In this document: in pieces, positions 9,213-18,310 of the stretch
How positions within the stretch are numbered: position 1 is the stretch's first letter
How the letters are laid out: each line of letters starts with the position of its first letter
Assembly (NCBI GenBank): GCA_013349405.1
Contig: DUZS01000018.1
Coordinates: 1-64,000, forward strand
DNA: 64,000 nt
Origin: Desulfuromonadales bacterium
GTDB taxonomy: Bacteria; Desulfobacterota; Desulfuromonadia; Geobacterales; Pseudopelobacteraceae
Direction of reading: 5' to 3'
The notes under the pieces: generated by a model
Seen by the model: the letters and a program-made list of their open reading frames with translations, nothing else
What the model was told of the DNA's origin: nothing
The model's database searches: none
Program-made: the position numbers and the translations under genes

Positions 9213-9941
9213 TCAACGGGCATTCAGATGTTCACGAGCCTTTATCGCGGCTGTGCTGCTTGGGTATGTGGTAATAATTCTTTCAAACGATGCCGTCGCC
9301 TTGTCCTTTTCCTTCAATGCTGAAAGCGTGTACCCCAGTTTTAAAAGCGCATCCGGAGCCTTGGAGCTATTCGGATAGCTTTCGGCCACCTTCATAAAAG
9401 CTGTTTTCGCATGTGGCAGATCTGAGAGGCTATAGTGGCACTCTCCTATCCAGTACAGGGCATTGGCTGCGTAGTCACTTTGGGGATTATTTTTTAAAAA
9501 TGATTCAAATGATGCTATCGCTGCTGAAAAATTGTTGGCGCTGTATAAGCCGAATGCCTTGAGGTATTCCGCAGGGGGACCGGAGTCCCTGGCTGTGGTG
9601 GGCTGCGACGGTTGGTTGACAATTTCGACTTTGGGAGTTTGCGACTGTTGCGTAAGCTTCGCAATCCTCGCCCTCAGTTCATCACCCGAACTCCGCAGGT
9701 CTCGATTTTCACCTCTCAACTGTTTTATTTCGTCGGCAAGGGACAGAAGCCGGTCATTCTGAACGTGCTGTGTACCGGCAAGTTCATTATGACGTTGTTC
9801 CGCCTTTTTAGATGACTGGATCAAAAACTCGATCTTTGCTTCGGACTCGGCCTGACGTTTCACCGCAAGGTCATTAGCGGCGCACCCGGTAAGAAAAAGT
9901 GAGAGACAAAAAAATGGCAATAACCGGTCGGCAGGCGTCAT
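9213..9941 (-). CDS. ybgF: Tol-Pal system protein YbgF/CpoB-like
   Basis: Lipobox LTGCAAN, coiled coil, C-terminal TPRs (YLKAFGLYSANNFSAAIASFESFLKNNPQSDYAANALYWIGECHYS). Confidence 0.85.
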   Translation of the reverse strand: MTPADRLLPFFCLSLFLTGCAANDLAVKRQAESEAKIEFLIQSSKKAEQRHNELAGTQHVQNDRLLSLADEIKQLRGENRDLRSSGDELRARIAKLTQQSQTPKVEIVNQPSQPTTARDSGPPAEYLKAFGLYSANNFSAAIASFESFLKNNPQSDYAANALYWIGECHYSLSDLPHAKTAFMKVAESYPNSSKAPDALLKLGYTLSALKEKDKATASFERIITTYPSSTAAIKAREHLNAR

Positions 9942-10101
9942 AATACCCCCAATTAACATACGTTTTTCATAATTAAAGCGATAAAGCTGACTTTGTCAAG
10001 TGAAAGGTGCCTTTTCGGTTTTATTGGCTGGCTGATTATGCTAGCATTCGCTCCCCGCACAACATCAAACCGCTTATTGAATGTAATTACTGGAACTCCC
10101 T

Positions 10102-11340
10102 ATGCACAAACCTGAATTGCTGGCCCCGGCCGGCAACATGGAAAAACTTAAAATTGCGGTCCATTACGGTGCCGATGCCGTATATCTTGGTGGTCAGGCC
10201 TTCGGTCTCCGTAATAAGGCCGATAATTTCTCTCTGGATGAGATGCGTGCCGCTCTCGATTTCTGCCACGCGAAGAGCATAAAGGCCTATTTGACCGTCA
10301 ACAGCTATCCGCGCAACGAGTCTCTCCCGGAACTGGAAGAGTATCTGACGCAGATCGCCTCACTACCATTTGACGCGTATATTGTCGCCGATCCGGGGGT
10401 GATTGATGCCGTGCGGCAGATTTCACCGGAACGTGAACTGCACCTCTCAACCCAGGCAAATACCATCAACTGGCGCTCTGCCCGGTTCTGGCAGCAGCAG
10501 GGCATCAACCGCATCAACCTCGCCCGTGAAATGACGCTCGACAATATCCTCGAGACGGTACACAACGTTGCGGGCATGGAATTCGAGGCATTCGTACATG
10601 GCGCGCTCTGCATCTCCTATTCCGGCCGCTGCCTCATCTCCAGCATGCTGACCGGACGCGACGCCAACCAGGGGGAATGTACCCACCCCTGCCGCTGGAG
10701 TTATCATCTGGTGGAGGAATCACGGCCGGGCGAATATTTCCCGGTTGAAGAGGATGAAAACGGCACCTTCATTTTCAACTCGCGCGACCTCTGCCTGCTG
10801 GAGCAGCTTCCGGCGCTGGTGACAAGCGGCGTGCACGCAATCAAAATCGAAGGGCGCATGAAAGGGATCAACTATGTGGCTTCGGTGTTGCGGGTCTACC
10901 GCCAGGCGCTTGACGAATTCCTCGACAATCCGGACGGTTGGATATGCCGCCCCGAATGGCTGGGAGAGTTGGCCAAATTGAGCCATCGCGGCTACACGAC
11001 CGGTTTCCTCTTCGGTCAACCGCGCACCGTCGGTCAGGAGTACGATTCTGCCTACATCCGCAGCCACGATTTCGTCGGCATTGTTGAGGAGGTGCAGAGT
11101 GACGGGACTCTGCTGATCGATGTACGCAACCGGATCAAAACCGGTGACTTGATCGAATTCATTGGACCTGGCATGCGGAGCGACTCGATGGTTTTGGAAC
11201 AATTATCTGTTCTGCCGGAGCGCGGAGCGGCAACACCGGCGGAGGCTGCCAATCCCAATTCGCTGATACTGCTGAAAGTGCCGTTTACCGTTGAAGCGGG
11301 AGATTTGCTGCGACGGGAGAAGGCTTCTACGCCAAAGTAA
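10102..11340 (+). CDS. U32 family peptidase
   Basis: PELLAPAGNMEKLKIAVHYGADAVYLGG; EAFVHGALCISYSGRCLISSMLTGRDANQGECTHPCRW. Confidence 0.92.
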   Translation: MHKPELLAPAGNMEKLKIAVHYGADAVYLGGQAFGLRNKADNFSLDEMRAALDFCHAKSIKAYLTVNSYPRNESLPELEEYLTQIASLPFDAYIVADPGVIDAVRQISPERELHLSTQANTINWRSARFWQQQGINRINLAREMTLDNILETVHNVAGMEFEAFVHGALCISYSGRCLISSMLTGRDANQGECTHPCRWSYHLVEESRPGEYFPVEEDENGTFIFNSRDLCLLEQLPALVTSGVHAIKIEGRMKGINYVASVLRVYRQALDEFLDNPDGWICRPEWLGELAKLSHRGYTTGFLFGQPRTVGQEYDSAYIRSHDFVGIVEEVQSDGTLLIDVRNRIKTGDLIEFIGPGMRSDSMVLEQLSVLPERGAATPAEAANPNSLILLKVPFTVEAGDLLRREKASTPK

Positions 11341-11422
11341 GAAAAAACTCAAGGGCCATAGAGCTCGGAATAAGCGGATTTAACGGATAAAAGCAGTTTT
11401 TTAAATAGAAGGAAATACCCTT

Positions 11423-12784
11423 ATGACTGACCCAAAACTCCCACCCCAGAATCTCGATGCGGAAATGTCCATTCTCGGCGGTATTCTCATCGACAATGAC
11501 GCCATCAACCGGGTGCTGGAAAGCATCGTTCCGGAAGATTTCTACCGAGAGGTGCATCGTAAGATTTTTCTCGCCATGATGCAACTGTCTGACCGGCGCG
11601 AGCCGTGCGACCTGGTAACGCTGACCGAAACCCTGAAGAAAAAGGGGGAACTTGATGAAGTCGGTGGTGCCGCCTATCTGCTCATGCTGGTCGATTACGT
11701 TCCGACGGCGGCCAATGTCACCTACTACTGCAAAATCGTCAAAGAGAAGTCGGTTAACCGCAAACTGATCACCATCGCCACCGGGATCGTCACCCGCAGC
11801 TACGAAGATCAGACCGATGTCAATGAGCTGCTCGACAAGGCCCAGAAAGATCTCTACGAAATCGGTGAGAACAAGCTGCGCCCACAGTATGTGCCGATCC
11901 AGCCGCTTATCAAGGAAGCCTTTAAAATTCTCAAATCGCTCCATGACAAGAAAGAACATATCACCGGGGTGCCGACCGGCTATATCGAGCTTGACAAGAT
12001 GACCGCCGGTTTCCAGCCGGGAAACCTGATCATTATTGCTGCCAGGCCGTCGATGGGCAAAACAACTCTTGCCCTCAATATTGCCCAGCACGCCAGCGCC
12101 GAAAGCAAGAAAAAAACCGCATCGGTCATCTTCTCACTGGAGATGGGGAAGGAAGATCTGGTTATGCGCTTTCTGGCTTCTATCGCCCGTGTTGATTTGA
12201 GCAGGATGCGCACCGGCCACTTTCTGGACACTGATTGGCCCCGACTGACGAGAGCGGCGGCAGTGCTCCATGATGCCAGGATTTTCATTGATGATACTCC
12301 GGCCATCAGCGTCCTGGAGTTGCGTTCCAAAGCGCGGCGACTGAAGAGTGAACATGATATCGGGCTGATCATTGTTGATTATCTGCAACTGATGAAAGCA
12401 GGGTCAAAAATCGAGTCGCGGCAACAGGAAATTTCTGAAATTTCACAGGCCCTGAAGGCGCTGTCAAAAGAGCTCGGAATCCCGGTCGTAGCCTTGTCGC
12501 AGCTTAATCGAGAACTTGAAAAACGCGCCGACAAACGTCCGATGATGAGTGACCTGCGCGAATCGGGGGCCATTGAGCAGGATGCTGACGTGATCATGTT
12601 CGTCTACCGCGAAGCGGTGTACTGCGAGCAGTGTCGCAAACGCGACGGCTCCTGCACACAGGGCCACGACCGGACCGCTGAGCTGATTATCGGCAAGCAG
12701 CGTAACGGCGCCATCGGCACCGTAAGCCTGGCCTTCTTCGGCGAGCATACCCGCTTTGAAAACCTGAGTGACCGCAGTGAATAG
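11423..12784 (+). CDS. dnaB: replicative DNA helicase
   Basis: PPQNLDAEMSILGGILID...AARPSMGKTTLALNIA...IIVDYLQLM...SDLRESGAIEQDADVIMFVYR. Confidence 0.97.
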   Translation: MTDPKLPPQNLDAEMSILGGILIDNDAINRVLESIVPEDFYREVHRKIFLAMMQLSDRREPCDLVTLTETLKKKGELDEVGGAAYLLMLVDYVPTAANVTYYCKIVKEKSVNRKLITIATGIVTRSYEDQTDVNELLDKAQKDLYEIGENKLRPQYVPIQPLIKEAFKILKSLHDKKEHITGVPTGYIELDKMTAGFQPGNLIIIAARPSMGKTTLALNIAQHASAESKKKTASVIFSLEMGKEDLVMRFLASIARVDLSRMRTGHFLDTDWPRLTRAAAVLHDARIFIDDTPAISVLELRSKARRLKSEHDIGLIIVDYLQLMKAGSKIESRQQEISEISQALKALSKELGIPVVALSQLNRELEKRADKRPMMSDLRESGAIEQDADVIMFVYREAVYCEQCRKRDGSCTQGHDRTAELIIGKQRNGAIGTVSLAFFGEHTRFENLSDRSE

Positions 12785-12820
12785 CGTTTTTATCAAAGCC
12801 GTCAACTATGGAGGCCGGCG

Positions 12821-14473
12821 ATGCCAGAGCAGATAAAAAAAGAGGCAATGGGGGCAATACTCTCTGCGTGTAACATAATCGACGAAGATGACATTACTGC
12901 TGCCCTGGAGGAGCAGGAGCGCAGCGGCGCACGCTTCGGTGAAGCGTTGATCAACCTCGGCATTGTCACGCAGGAGGATATTGACTGGGCGCTTTCCAAC
13001 CAGCTTGACCTCCCCTATATTCACCTCAAAGTTGAAATGATCGACCCGGAGGCGGTGCGACTCGTTCAGGCGGCGACGGCAAGAAAATTCAACCTGATCC
13101 CGCTCATCAAAGCCGGAAACGAGCTGAGTATCGCCATTTCTGATCCGCTGAACAGGGCGGCGATAGACGCTGTCGAACAACAAACCGGTTGTCAGGTCAA
13201 TGTTTCTGTAGCACTTGTTCGTGAAATCCGGGAAATGATCGCAGCCTGCTATGGAAGCAATGAAAATGAGCAGATGGGATTTGAATCAAGCGTCTTTTCC
13301 GAAAAAGCTCTTGAGACAATCAATGGCGATGTAAGCGGTGCAAAACTGCTCGATTACCTGCTGATTTTCATTCTGCAGAACCGGCTTTCATCCCTCTCCC
13401 TGCAGCCAATGGGAGAATTCGTAACCATCAGTGGCAGACGGGGTGGCATTTCACGCCCGATTGGAACAGTGGCGGGCACCTATTTTAAGGATCTCACTCT
13501 CAAGATCCTTAAGAGCAGTGGTATCCCGGTCACCGGCGGATCAAATTCCAGCGGACTGCTGACGTTCAACTACCGCTCCCATCCTATCATCTTCCAGGTT
13601 GCCACCATGGCCGGCTATGGCGGTGAGTACATGACCATCCGCCCGTTTGTAGCGTCCAGCGTTCCAGACAGGCTCACCGACCTTCATCTTCCGGAGCAAC
13701 AGGAAGCTGATTTTATCCGGCTGTCCCGCATGCGGCAGGGCATCACCTTCTTTGCCTCGCGGAATACCCAGGAACGCGCGCGTTTTATTGATCTCATGCT
13801 GGAGGAGATTGATACTGACGGCAGAAACGTGATCATTCTCGGGGAAGGGCCGGGGAGAATGACAAAGCGCTTCCCGCGTATTCTTCTGCCGCGAGATGAG
13901 GCCGAACGTGCCGCAGCGGTCATGCGAGCACTGGACCATGCCCCCGACATACTTGTTATTGAAGACGCCACCGAAGGTATGCCGTTCACAGCAGCCTGCC
14001 GGGCGGCAATGAGGGGCAAACTGGTTCTCGCCGGGCTGGAAATCCGTGGAACCCGCAATGTCCTGCGCCAGCTGTTACTGTACCAACAGCAGAATTTCTT
14101 CCTCCCGGTGTTCGTCAATGGGCTGGTCTCGTTTAAGGGGATTCAGCTCCTCTGTCAGGAATGCCGGAGAGAGTATGTGCCGCCGGCTGAAGAACTTGCA
14201 GTTATGAACCTGCCTGAGAGCCCCGCATCGTTTTACCGCACTGCGGGATGTGATGCCTGTGGACACAGCGGCTTTAATGCCAGGCAGTTTCTGACCGACA
14301 CCCTCGTCTTCACTGATGAATTTCTTCGGATTTTTGAACAGACCAGCGACGTCGCAGCACTGGAAAACTACCTCAGAATGATCGGCTACCACGGTCTGGG
14401 GAAAGAAGGCTTACGACTCCTGATAGCCGGGTACGTTTCGCCTGAAGAATATATTGCTTCCGTTGTTCTGTAG
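12821..14473 (+). CDS. MshEN/GspE-N domain protein with degenerate PilB/GspE-like ATPase domain
   Basis: N-terminal MshEN-type repeats; C-terminal CxxC...CxxCG; expected Walker A replaced by ITFFASRNTQERARF. Confidence 0.75.
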   Translation: MPEQIKKEAMGAILSACNIIDEDDITAALEEQERSGARFGEALINLGIVTQEDIDWALSNQLDLPYIHLKVEMIDPEAVRLVQAATARKFNLIPLIKAGNELSIAISDPLNRAAIDAVEQQTGCQVNVSVALVREIREMIAACYGSNENEQMGFESSVFSEKALETINGDVSGAKLLDYLLIFILQNRLSSLSLQPMGEFVTISGRRGGISRPIGTVAGTYFKDLTLKILKSSGIPVTGGSNSSGLLTFNYRSHPIIFQVATMAGYGGEYMTIRPFVASSVPDRLTDLHLPEQQEADFIRLSRMRQGITFFASRNTQERARFIDLMLEEIDTDGRNVIILGEGPGRMTKRFPRILLPRDEAERAAAVMRALDHAPDILVIEDATEGMPFTAACRAAMRGKLVLAGLEIRGTRNVLRQLLLYQQQNFFLPVFVNGLVSFKGIQLLCQECRREYVPPAEELAVMNLPESPASFYRTAGCDACGHSGFNARQFLTDTLVFTDEFLRIFEQTSDVAALENYLRMIGYHGLGKEGLRLLIAGYVSPEEYIASVVL

Positions 14474-14476
14474 TTT

Positions 14477-14599
14477 TACCAAGGTGCAATCAAAATGAGT
14501 ACGAGGCGGCGAGGAAGAATAGCGACCGAGGCGTACGTTTAGTACGTTGAGGAGCTATCGACGAAGCCAACGACGTAATCGTTTGATTGCGACTTGGTA
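14477..14599. repeat. MITE-like palindromic repeat, copy 1
   Basis: TACCAAGgTGCAATCAAA...TTTGATTGCgaCTTGGTA termini; core GGCGGCGAGGA...GCGACCGAGGCGTACGTTTAGTACGTTGAGGAGC...GACGAAGCCAACGA shared with 17960-18088. Confidence 0.75.
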
Positions 14600-14616
14600 T
14601 TAGAGGGAGGAAACAC

Positions 14617-15678
14617 ATGGCACGCATTGATGCACTTTTTAATATGATGCAGGAACAGGGAGCATCCGACCTGCACCTCTCCACCGGTAATCCGCCCATA
14701 TTTCGCCAGCATGGCGAGATGGTGCGCCTTAACTTCAAGTCGCTGGGGCATGATGAACTGAAATCGATTCTGTTTGAAATTCTCAGCGATAAGCAGAAAG
14801 CCCACTTTGAGGAGACCAGAGATCTCGATTTTGCCTACGAGGTCCCGGGACTGGCCCGTTTCCGGGGCAACATCATGATGCAGTATCGCGGCATTGCCGC
14901 CGTTTTCCGCATCATCCCCGCGAAGATTCTCACCGCTGACGAGTTGGGACTTCCCGAAGGCGTGCGCCGCATGACCAACTTCAAAAAGGGACTGGTACTG
15001 GTGACCGGCCCGACCGGATCGGGAAAATCAACGACTCTTGCCGGCATGATCGACCTGATCAACTCCACCCGCAAGGAGCACATCCTGACTTTTGAGGATC
15101 CGCTGGAGTTTATTCACGAAAACAAACTGTCACTCATGAACCAGCGCCAGATCGGTCAGCATACCGACAGCTTCGCTTCGGCGCTGCGGGCGGCGCTGCG
15201 GGAAGATCCGGATGTCATCATGGTAGGAGAAATGCGCGATCTGACAACGATCCAGCTCGCCATGAGTGCCGCAGAAACAGGACATCTGGTGTTCGGCACC
15301 CTGCACACCAGCACCGCCGCCAAGACGGTGGACCGGATTATCGACGTGTTCCCGACCGACCAGCAGGAGCAGGTTCGTGCCATGCTGTCCGAGTCTCTCA
15401 AAGGCGTTATCTGTCAGCAGCTGCTGAAAACCGCCGAGGGCAAAGGGCGCATTGCCGCGCTGGAAATCATGCTCGGCACCCCGGCCATCGGCAACCTTAT
15501 CCGGGAAGGCAAGACCTTCCAGATCCCCTCAATCATGCAGACCGCCAAAAAAGACGGCATGCAGCTGATGGATCAGCATCTGCTTGACCTGCTGAAAACG
15601 AAAAAGGTCAACCCGGAAGAAGCGTATCGCTGCGCCGTTGACAAAAAGCAGTTTGAGCAGTATCTGACCCCGGCATAG
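14617..15678 (+). CDS. pilT: type IV pilus retraction ATPase PilT
   Basis: MARIDALFNMMQEQGASDLHLSTGNPP; GPTGSGKSTTLAGMID; REDPDVIMVGEMRD; GTLHTSTAAKTVDRIID. Confidence 0.95.
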   Translation: MARIDALFNMMQEQGASDLHLSTGNPPIFRQHGEMVRLNFKSLGHDELKSILFEILSDKQKAHFEETRDLDFAYEVPGLARFRGNIMMQYRGIAAVFRIIPAKILTADELGLPEGVRRMTNFKKGLVLVTGPTGSGKSTTLAGMIDLINSTRKEHILTFEDPLEFIHENKLSLMNQRQIGQHTDSFASALRAALREDPDVIMVGEMRDLTTIQLAMSAAETGHLVFGTLHTSTAAKTVDRIIDVFPTDQQEQVRAMLSESLKGVICQQLLKTAEGKGRIAALEIMLGTPAIGNLIREGKTFQIPSIMQTAKKDGMQLMDQHLLDLLKTKKVNPEEAYRCAVDKKQFEQYLTPA

Positions 15679-15693
15679 CATCAGGAGGATGTG

Positions 15694-16170
15694 ATGAATT
15701 TCAACCATTTTGACGAAAGCGGCAATGCGATCATGGTCGATGTCAGTGCCAAACAGCCGACTCTGCGGACCGCCATTGCTGCTGCAGAAGTGCGCCTCTC
15801 GACGAAGCTGCTTGCGGCAATCACGTCTGGCGGCGTTGCCAAAGGAGACGTACTCGGCGTTGCCCGCCTCGCCGGGATCATGGCAGCCAAACGGACACCT
15901 GATCTGATCCCGCTTTCCCACCCGCTCGCCATCCATAACGTCACGGTTGATTTCGAAATGAATGATGCGGCAGGAGTCATTTCCGTGCGCTGCACTGTTC
16001 GGGCCTTCGAACGCACCGGAGTCGAGATGGAAGCGATGACCGGGGCCAGCCTGGCAGCTTTGACCATTTACGACATGTGCAAGGGAAGTGATAAATCGAT
16101 TACCATCGGCGAGATCAGACTGTTGTTCAAAGAAGGGGGGAAGAGTGGTGTGTATAAGCGGGCATCCTGA
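15694..16170 (+). CDS. moaC: cyclic pyranopterin monophosphate synthase MoaC
   Basis: GNAIMVDVSAKQPTLRTAIA; KRTPDLIPLSHPLAI; GVEMEAMTGASLAALTIYDMCK. Confidence 0.96.
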   Translation: MNFNHFDESGNAIMVDVSAKQPTLRTAIAAAEVRLSTKLLAAITSGGVAKGDVLGVARLAGIMAAKRTPDLIPLSHPLAIHNVTVDFEMNDAAGVISVRCTVRAFERTGVEMEAMTGASLAALTIYDMCKGSDKSITIGEIRLLFKEGGKSGVYKRAS

Positions 16171-16186
16171 CCTCTGATTACGAAGC

Positions 16187-16216
16187 TTGACATATCTCCG
16201 ACAAAACTGGTATGGT
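16187..16216 (+). promoter_or_regulatory. candidate sigma70-type promoter
   Basis: TTGACA - 18 bp - TATGGT. Confidence 0.55.
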
Positions 16217-16256
16217 CGCAACATTACAATTGTTGTACCGGATAGCACGTCATTGC

Positions 16257-16284
16257 AAGCCCCGGAAATTTTCGGGGCTTTTTT
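16257..16284 (+). terminator. intrinsic terminator in the leader of the DEAD-box helicase gene
   Basis: AAGCCCCG gaaatttt CGGGGCTT TTTT. Confidence 0.8.
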
Positions 16285-16317
16285 CGTACCATCAGAGCAA
16301 CCAGAAAGAGGAGTTAC

Positions 16318-17658
16318 ATGCAGTTCCAAGCTTTTAATTTTCACCCCGTCATCGCAACACGTATCACAGAAGTCGGCTATATCACGCCAACACCCATCCA
16401 GCAGCAGGCAATCCCGACCGTCATGCTGGGACGCGATGTCATGGGTCTGGCCCAGACCGGCACCGGTAAAACAGCGGCGTTCGCCCTGCCTATTCTCAAC
16501 CGTTTAATGGACGGCCCGCGCGGCAAGGTGCGGGCCTTGATTGTCGCACCCACCCGGGAGCTGGCTGAGCAGATTCACGAATCATTCGTAACGCTGGGGA
16601 AACAGACCCGCCTCAGAAGCGTCACCGTCTACGGCGGCGTCAATGTCAACCCGCAGATTCAGGCACTCAAGAATGGTGTTGAAATAGTGGTCGCCTGCCC
16701 GGGACGCCTGCTCGACCATATCGGCCAGGGCACCATCAACCTGTCACATCTTGAAGTGCTGGTGCTCGATGAAGCTGACCAGATGTTTGACATGGGCTTT
16801 CTCCCCGATATCCGCCGCATCCTTGGCCACATTCCCGCCAAACGCCAGACTCTGTTGTTCTCTGCCACCATGCCGCCGGACATCAATAAACTAGCCAGCG
16901 ACATTCTGACTGATCCTGTCACCGTCAAGGTCGGCAATACCGCACCGCCAGTCACTGTAGCGCACGCCCTTTATCCGGTAGAGCAGCACCTGAAAACCGG
17001 ACTGCTGCTGGAGCTGTTGAAACATACCGATACTGATTCCGTACTGATCTTTACCCGGACCAAACACCGCGCCAAACGCCTCGGCGAGCAGCTGGAAAAA
17101 GCCGGATACAAAGCCGCCTCACTGCAGGGCAACCTCTCCCAGAATCGCCGCCAGGCAGCCCTTGACGGTTTTCGGGACGGCACCTATCAGATCCTCGTGG
17201 CAACTGATATTGCTGCACGCGGCATCGATGTCAGCCAGATATCGCATGTGGTCAATTATGACATTCCGGACACCCCGGAGGCGTATGTGCATCGCATCGG
17301 CCGTACCGGCCGTGCGGCAAAAACCGGCGATGCCTTTACCATGGTCTGCAGCGAAGACACCATCATGGTGCGGACCATCGAGAAAAAACTGGGAACTCAG
17401 CTGGAGCGCCGCACGGTAGACGGCTTTGACTACAGCGTTCCTGCTCCGAAAAAAGACGCTGAATTTGCCCGCCCGCCACGCGAACCCCGGCCAACCCGTA
17501 AACCTGCCGAAGCAAAGAAAAGTTCCGGCCCCTCGGTCAACCCGTTCAAAACGGACCATCCCGGTAACAAGCCTTCAAGCCGTCCGCAGCAGGCACGACC
17601 CGGGGCAGCAGCGGGTCCGGCTAAAACCGTTTTTAACAGTTCGCGGCGGGGGAAATAG
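16318..17658 (+). CDS. rhlE: DEAD-box ATP-dependent RNA helicase (RhlE-like)
   Basis: Q motif, AQTGTGKTAAFALPIL, VLDEADQMFDMGF, SAT, HRIGRTGRA, basic C-terminal tail. Confidence 0.9.
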   Translation: MQFQAFNFHPVIATRITEVGYITPTPIQQQAIPTVMLGRDVMGLAQTGTGKTAAFALPILNRLMDGPRGKVRALIVAPTRELAEQIHESFVTLGKQTRLRSVTVYGGVNVNPQIQALKNGVEIVVACPGRLLDHIGQGTINLSHLEVLVLDEADQMFDMGFLPDIRRILGHIPAKRQTLLFSATMPPDINKLASDILTDPVTVKVGNTAPPVTVAHALYPVEQHLKTGLLLELLKHTDTDSVLIFTRTKHRAKRLGEQLEKAGYKAASLQGNLSQNRRQAALDGFRDGTYQILVATDIAARGIDVSQISHVVNYDIPDTPEAYVHRIGRTGRAAKTGDAFTMVCSEDTIMVRTIEKKLGTQLERRTVDGFDYSVPAPKKDAEFARPPREPRPTRKPAEAKKSSGPSVNPFKTDHPGNKPSSRPQQARPGAAAGPAKTVFNSSRRGK

Positions 17659-17816
17659 GGTTCCAGTTCCGCCTTGACAGGGGCTCCACGTACAAAGGAG
17701 CTCCCGGTATCTGCCGCTCCTGCCCTCACCGGAAAAAATTCTGTCAGAAATAAAAAACTTGACTTCTGCTTGACTATTCGAGTAGGGTTTCTTCCACATT
17801 AGATTGATTGCAGCAG

Positions 17817-17901
17817 GATACACGATAATACTTAACCATCCGTGAGGGTGGGGCGGAAAGCCTACAGGGTCTCAACGAGATAGCCGGGTTGCCGAAATAT
17901 C
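17817..17901 (+). ncRNA. GEMM-I riboswitch aptamer 1 (GEMM-Ib/cGAMP-type likely)
   Basis: ggatacacgataatacttaaccatccgtgagggtggggcggaaagcctacagggtctcaacgagatagccgggttgccgaaatatc. Confidence 0.85.
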
Positions 17902-17930
17902 TGACAGATATACGGTGACCCGGTTTTTTT
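17884..17930 (+). terminator. expression-platform terminator of riboswitch 1
   Basis: CCGGGTtgCCGaaATATCtgacaGATATaCGGtgACCCGG TTTTTTT, overlapping the aptamer 3' strand. Confidence 0.8.
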
Positions 17931-17959
17931 GTGCCTTCTCCCGGTCTGTCGCTGCAATA

Positions 17960-18088
17960 GTAATTCCAATTCCAAATGAAGAGTGATATCAAGGCGGCGA
18001 GGATTGAGGCGACGAAGGCATACAAAAAGTATGTTGAGGAGCCGAAGACGAGCCAACGAAGAGAGCGCCTTGATTTAGGATTGGTATA
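17960..18088. repeat. MITE-like palindromic repeat, copy 2, between the tandem riboswitches
   Basis: attccaattccaaat...gatttaggattggtat termini; core GGCGGCGAGGATTGAGGCGACGAAGGCATACAAAAAGTATGTTGAGGAGCCGAAGACGAGCCAACGA. Confidence 0.75.
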
Positions 18089-18090
18089 TA

Positions 18091-18175
18091 GGTACACGAT
18101 AATACTAAACCATCTGCGAAGATGGGGCGGAAAGCCCACAGGGTCTCATCGAGACAGCCGGGTTGCCGAAATATC
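18091..18175 (+). ncRNA. GEMM-I riboswitch aptamer 2 (GEMM-Ib/cGAMP-type likely)
   Basis: ggtacacgataatactaaaccatctgcgaagatggggcggaaagcccacagggtctcatcgagacagccgggttgccgaaatatc. Confidence 0.88.
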
Positions 18176-18204
18176 CAACTGATATCCGGCAGCCCGGCTT
18201 TTTT
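18157..18204 (+). terminator. expression-platform terminator of riboswitch 2
   Basis: GCCGGGttGCCGaaATATCcaactGATATcCGGCaGCCCGGC TTTTTT. Confidence 0.82.
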
Positions 18205-18310
18205 ATTCCGGTCCCGGACCGGGGAGGTGATGCGGCATCAACAGAGCATAGAATATTGCCAACAACTAACGACGTGATTATAGAAATAACCCGTAGAAAG
18301 TTTGCACACA

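Noticed and set aside
11327-12091. 254-aa minus-strand ORF inside dnaB
   Set aside because: Antisense shadow ORF of a clearly recognised gene, no recognisable domain
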